Assembly: GCA_004151065.3 (NCBI GenBank) | Contig: NWUY0300027458.1 | Span: forward strand, 28,875 to 39,532 | Source: Larix sibirica | Taxonomy: Eukaryota; Streptophyta; Pinopsida; Pinales; Pinaceae | Reading direction: 5' to 3' | Length of the DNA stretch: 10,658 bases | In this document: positions 7,600 through 10,658 of the stretch, one piece after another | Position numbering within the stretch: the stretch's first letter is position 1 | Layout of the letters: the number at the start of each line of letters is the position of its first letter | Notes under the pieces: model-generated | The model's database searches: none | What the model saw: only the letters and a program-made list of their open reading frames with translations | What the model was told of the DNA's origin: nothing | Translations under genes and position numbers: made by a program

Positions 7600-8486
7600 G
7601 AGCACACATGCACGACTTGAGCCATAGGTACAAATGATTCTTCAAAATCAATTCCTGCTTTCTGTGTGAACCTTTTAGCCACTGGCATTGTATTGTGTTT
7701 GTCAATATAACTGTTTGCTTTATGTTTTCTTCCATATATTATAGACCCATTTGCAAACTATAAGAATTTTTCCTTTAGGCAATTCTACAACTTCACAAGT
7801 ATCATTTTTGTATTGACTTATATTCATCTTACAATGCTTTGTCTGGTTCTTGCTGTTCATGTGCTTCTTCAAACAAAATAGGCTCATGTAAATTCGAAAT
7901 TGTGGACATCAGCAATGTTTACATCATGTCAAGCTGATTATTGTAGCCTCCTTGTATTCATTCCTTTATTGGTTTGAGGTAGTTCTTGTAGCTTTAAATC
8001 CATCATTGTTTGCGAATACCATTTTGGGTTTCTCTTGGACTTTGGAGATGCTGTATTGCTGCTAGTCTTTTGCTCATCAGTTGGTCTCTAACAGCTTTTG
8101 TCTCCACAGCTGGCACTGCTTTGTTCTACATTCTTTTTGTTGTCATCTTTGTCTTCCACAAGGAATGATACCTCAAACCAATTTCATTCTTCTTACATAT
8201 GATCATTATCAAAGACATATCTATTAAAAATTATGTCTTCCAAACTCTTCAGCAGACCACTAAGTTGCACATTTTGCTTTTATCTTCTAGTTTACCCCTC
8301 TTTTAGTTTGGCACATATACATATGCATTATCACTAGATATTGTAAAATGACTTACTATTGGTTTCTTACCATTCCATGTTATATGCGATGTTTCTTACC
8401 ACCTTAGTGCGATTTCTATTGAGTCTATACTCCTAAGTATGGTTTGCTTTAGCCCCAACATTGTTGTAGATTTTTTCCCTGAGGTA
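7600..8486 (-). pseudogene. Copia integrase C-terminal part to reverse transcriptase N-terminal part, relic
   Basis: On the minus strand, from high to low coordinates: LNRNRTKVV (about 8425-8400), WNGKKPIVSHF and AYVYVPN with stop, KRGKLEDKSKM (about 8370-8265), matching the copia integrase C-terminal region; a polar linker with SKRNPKWYSQTMMDLKLQEL (about 8040-7980); EPILFEEA (about 7885) and DEYKSIQK after a stop (about 7835); then VVELPKGK and CKWVY (7790-7741), the usual reverse transcriptase entry. A frameshift at about 7736-7740 leads into HKANSYIDKHNTMPVAKRFT and FTQKAGIDFEESFVPMAQV (7670-7614). The YVDD active-site region is not present. Confidence 0.8.
8482..8486. repeat. Left target-site duplication of the solo LTR (AGGTA)
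   Basis: Five bases identical to 8924-8928. The next two bases also match (TG), so the apparent repeat is 7 bp, but the TG on the left belongs to the LTR end. Confidence 0.75.
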
Positions 8487-8923
8487 TGTTGGAAATTAAA
8501 CAGTTCACAAGAGAATCACTGAAAGAAAGTGCATCCACGCCAAGAGACAAATACACAGAATTTACCCTGGGAAACCCTCATGGGGAAGAAAACCCAGCAA
8601 AAAAGAATCTTTTCCTTTAGAAGATCAAATGATCAAGATGATGAATACAAATGAGGAGCTCACATCCTCCTTTTATACACAAATAAGTGGACCAAACCCT
8701 AATTTTCCATTAGGCCCATTTACCAAAACCCTAATTTGTCATTAAGCCCTTTTAATCCTATTTTAGGGTTTACTTTAGCTAAAGAAGCCCCGTTTCCATT
8801 TAGGCACCATCTTTAAGCCCCTTTTTAGTAGGTAAGGCCCCTATTCCATTTGGGTGCCTTCCTAGGGTTCATCAAGTCCATTTGATGACCCAATAATAGC
8901 TTCCGCAACTATTTTCAACAATA
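8487..8923 (-). mobile_element. Solo LTR of a copia-type retrotransposon, 437 bp
   Basis: On the + strand it starts TGTTGGAAATTAAACAG and ends TTTTCAACAATA, with AGGTA directly before (8482-8486) and after (8924-8928). Inverted ends TGTTG/CAACA are visible, followed by three extra bases (ATA) before the right duplication. Orientation is minus: the complement carries TATAAAAGGAGG (8677-8666), then a transcribed part with GGGTTTTCTTCCCCATGAGG, the kind of motif common in plant copia LTRs. It interrupts the integrase reading frame of the host copia fragment, and removing it with one AGGTA restores contiguous integrase similarity. No internal region is present, so it is a solo LTR made by LTR-LTR recombination. 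Confidence 0.82.
8671..8677 (-). promoter_or_regulatory. TATA box of the solo LTR
   Basis: The complement of TTTTATA gives TATAAAA followed by GGAGG, about 247 bases from the LTR 5' end in minus orientation. The position fits an LTR promoter, which would transcribe antisense to GSH2. Confidence 0.5.
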
Positions 8924-8928
8924 AGGTA
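8924..8928. repeat. Right target-site duplication of the solo LTR (AGGTA)
   Basis: Matches 8482-8486. Together they mark one 5-bp staggered integration, the size usual for copia integrases. Confidence 0.75.
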
Positions 8929-9092
8929 TGCTCCTTGCTATCTCCACAATGGTTTTCTTTTTTCACTTTGCAACACCATTTTTTTGAGGAATATATGAAC
9001 AATTAAGTTGCTTGCAAATGCCACGAGGTTTGGACAACCAGTAGAATCCTTTGGATTTATATTGTTCAAAATGATAAAGTTTTCATGGGACC
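8924..9092 (-). pseudogene. Copia integrase core relic, upstream part
   Basis: The minus strand reads KPRGICKQLNCSYIPQKNG, then VAK, a stop (8963-8965), and KKKTIVEIARSIP. This is the copia integrase block usually written YTPQQNGVAERKNRTIVEMARS. The catalytic glutamate of the D,D,E triad is a lysine here (AAG, 8966-8968), and the stop follows directly. The region that should hold the second catalytic aspartate (near 9065-9075) is deleted or garbled. The sequence continues at 8486 after the inserted LTR. Confidence 0.8.
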
Positions 9093-9814
9093 TGTTACAC
9101 CCCAGATTCTTTGCAATGCACCCTACTAGATGTGCCAAGGAGGGGGGTCTTTTTGCTATAGTAAAAGGCCNAAGTTGGGGCTATTTTATGTAAAAAGTGT
9201 TGGTCTATCGGCTACCCAGACCCCTTGGTCAGTCATGGCAGGTCCTCATGGTCCTCATTTCAAGGTGTACTGGTCTTGTGGTCCTGCTGACTATCCCTTG
9301 ATGAGGTGGCAACCCCTATCATGTTGGGCATTTATGCCTTGGGTAGGTATTGGTGCATCTTTGGGTGACTCCATTAGGACACGTTATTTGTCGAGTCCCT
9401 AGCCACATTTATGATATTATGCTTTGTAAAGGTGGTTGCACTTGTAAGGGTTGTTATACCTGTTTTAGCACACCTCTTATATGCCCACTTGGACCTTATT
9501 GTGTTGTATTACCCCTCCTATTGGTTATCTTGGTCAAAGACATGAAGATGTCCACCTTAGAAGATCTCTTTGAAGGTTGTACCTTGCAAAAGGAGGGCGT
9601 TGAGGGAAAAAGCACATTGTTGGGGTTAGTTGGGGCATGACGTCCTTTTTGGCTCAACATTTCATCTTGGTTGAAGCCTCTTGCTTATTTATCATTATTT
9701 TATGTCTTGGGGCTTAGTCACCGACCATTTTGTGGGTGACAAGCCATAATTTAATTTGCAAGTCACTTTTATAAGGTAGGATTTAAAATTAGAAAAAGGA
9801 GGAGGACGCTCCCT

Positions 9815-9823
9815 ATAAATAGA
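9815..9823 (+). promoter_or_regulatory. TATA box in the LTR-like sequence
   Basis: TATAAATAG is a near-ideal plant TATA box, preceded by a purine-rich stretch (AAAAAGGAGGAGGACG). It supports reading 9093 onward as an LTR in + orientation. Confidence 0.5.
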
Positions 9824-9952
9824 GTGCTTCCCTTCTCATTTGTAACAATCATGAAGCAAGAACATGGGTTCATTATGATTCTTAACTTTTTTCTCAAGTG
9901 AATCATTGCCTCGATTTTGTGGCCGATCCTCACGGGGGTACCCTATTGATGC

Positions 9953-9987
9953 TTAGTTCATGAGATCTTGGTTAGTTCATGAGATCT
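9953..9987. repeat. 16-bp direct repeat, period 19
   Basis: TTAGTTCATGAGATCT occurs at 9953-9968 and 9972-9987 without mismatch. It lies in the probable leader of the LTR-like sequence. Confidence 0.85.
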
Positions 9988-10020
9988 AATAGTGTGTGCA
10001 AGTGTTGGTGTGTTTTTTAG

Positions 10021-10418
10021 ATTTGATTTTGATAGGTACAAGCATCCAATTTAAAGTTTGAAGGGCCATACAAGCCAAGGACAAAGTCTCCTACTAGTCC
10101 TAGTCACTTAGGACCCCATCTAAAGGCCAGATTTGTGTTCTTGTAATTTCTAGGGGCTGGTTAGGGCACAAACCAAGTATGGAGTTCCATTTGCAGCCAT
10201 CATTTGGCCCATTTTTTAAGATCTGTGGGTTGTTGGGAAGCATCTCCAAGGTGCGCACTGCCTAGTGTCCCAAGACACTATTGGCATCTCGTTGACACCT
10301 TTAGCAGGGTTGCTAGGGTTGTTAAATGCCCTCAATTAGATCTGGTTAGTCATTTCTAGATTTGTTCTACTCATCAATTGGCTGCCATAAAGGTATGCTT
10401 TCAACCAATGTTATCATA
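10021..10418. other. No gene supported
   Basis: Probably a continuation of retroelement sequence. No coding frame, primer binding site or terminal motif was recognised. Confidence 0.4.
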
Positions 10419-10605
10419 ACCAGGTTGGAACCAGTAAAATCGGTTGGTTCGACCGGTTCACAGGCCCAACTGGTTTGGTTAGGTGCCTGAACCGAAAAAC
10501 CTACAAAAATGATTTGGATCGGTTGTGAACCGGCTGGTTCCGTACAGAACCGACCAAAATCGGCCGAACCAATTGGTTTTGGCCAGTTCCATACAAAACT
10601 GACCG
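10419..10605. repeat. AACCGG/CGGTT-dense block with inverted and direct repeats
   Basis: CCGGTTCACA (10453-10462) and TGTGAACCGG (10524-10533) form a perfect 10-bp inverted repeat. GGTTCCGTACAGAACCGACC (10536-10555) is repeated at 10585-10604 with four differences, all G/A or C/T. Many further AACCG, CGGTT and GGTT/AACC words occur on both strands. Such blocks can be subterminal regions of DNA transposons, but no terminal ends or transposase were seen. Confidence 0.6.
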
Positions 10606-10658
10606 GTGCGTACTCTGCTTATTTTTTGACTCTAGGGGCCATTTAGAGCCTCTTTATT

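Larger units (their letters stand above)
7600..9092 (-). mobile_element. Ty1/copia retrotransposon pol fragment, decayed, split by a solo LTR
   Basis: Read on the minus strand, integrase sequence (from 9092) precedes reverse transcriptase (to about 7610), the order that defines copia as against gypsy. Gag, protease, most of the reverse transcriptase, RNase H and the element's own LTRs are missing. The right end stops at 9093 against the TGTTACACC sequence. The left end fades near 7600; weak similarity may continue to about 7490, close to the GSH2 splice donor at 7479. The coding region has several stops and frameshifts, so the copy is dead. The element is antisense to GSH2 within intron 2. 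Confidence 0.8.
9093..10020 (+). mobile_element. LTR-like sequence of a second retroelement, 3' boundary unresolved
   Basis: It begins TGTTACACCCCAGATTC exactly where copia similarity stops; TGTNACACC starts are common in plant gypsy LTRs. A core promoter CCTATAAATAGAG lies at about 9811-9823, followed by a probable transcribed leader (TTGTAACAATCATGAAGC). I could not find a closing CA end, a primer binding site, or a copy of the flanking GGACC that would fix the 3' end, so 10020 is only a working limit. Open + frames at 9130-9402 and 9350-9640 show no protein motif and are treated as chance. An N lies at 9171. Confidence 0.45.
7479..10658 (+). other. GSH2 intron 2, more than 3.18 kb, filled with retroelements
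   Basis: It begins with GT (CCAG/GTTCTG). No segment to the right edge encodes the next conserved part of glutathione synthetase on the + strand, so the intron continues past the window if the gene is intact. It holds the copia fragment, the solo LTR, the second LTR-like sequence and the AACCGG block. Very long, transposon-filled introns are known in conifers. Confidence 0.6.

Noticed and set aside
8487-8923. The LTR as the 5' LTR of the neighbouring copia pol fragment
   Set aside because: Integrase similarity exists on both sides, the flanks share AGGTA, and no primer binding site or gag follows the LTR.
7479-10658. Third GSH2 exon
   Set aside because: No + strand segment encodes the expected next conserved residues; the sequence is accounted for mainly by retroelement relics.
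1-10658. CRISPR array, bacterial operon, phage or rRNA genes
   Set aside because: No regularly spaced repeats, no dense coding, and clear plant introns and retroelements.

Overview
This window looks like nuclear DNA of a seed plant. It is AT-rich, its only clear gene has GT-AG introns, and most of the rest is decayed retroelement sequence. A large, repeat-filled genome such as a conifer's would fit, but that is inference; no feature fixes the species. Two single N bases (1379, 9171) are unresolved positions. Bacterial features such as ribosome binding sites and operons do not apply.

The one recognisable cellular gene is on the + strand. Two intact exons (6391-6576 and 7309-7478) encode the N-terminal part of plant glutathione synthetase (GSH2), which makes glutathione from gamma-glutamylcysteine and glycine. 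They are joined by a 732-bp intron. The second exon ends at a donor with codon phase 2, and no third exon follows, so intron 2 is longer than 3.1 kb and leaves the window. Any upstream exon, for example one encoding a plastid transit peptide, was not found.

Intron 2 is a nest of retroelements. A decayed Ty1/copia pol fragment lies antisense to the gene (about 7600-9092), with integrase before reverse transcriptase as copia order requires. Its integrase is split by a 437-bp solo LTR (8487-8923), also antisense, with the 5-bp duplication AGGTA on both sides. At 9093 the copia sequence stops where a second LTR-like sequence begins (TGTTACACC, with a TATAAATAG box at about 9815). Near the window end is a block of inverted and direct AACCGG words (10419-10605).

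Upstream of the gene, 3-1310 holds a decayed single-frame coding region of unrecognised family with seven stop codons, followed by two adjacent hairpins (1299-1373). After that come weak repeats, a cluster of TTGAC (W-box core) words at 3644-4093, a pyrimidine-rich tract, a 66-bp tandem duplication (4432-4563), and a tRNA-derived SINE (5434-5631) inside a perfect 13-bp target-site duplication. The best supported observations are the SINE, the nested solo LTR, the GSH2 exons and the large unidentified pseudogene. I found no evidence of a new functional system.
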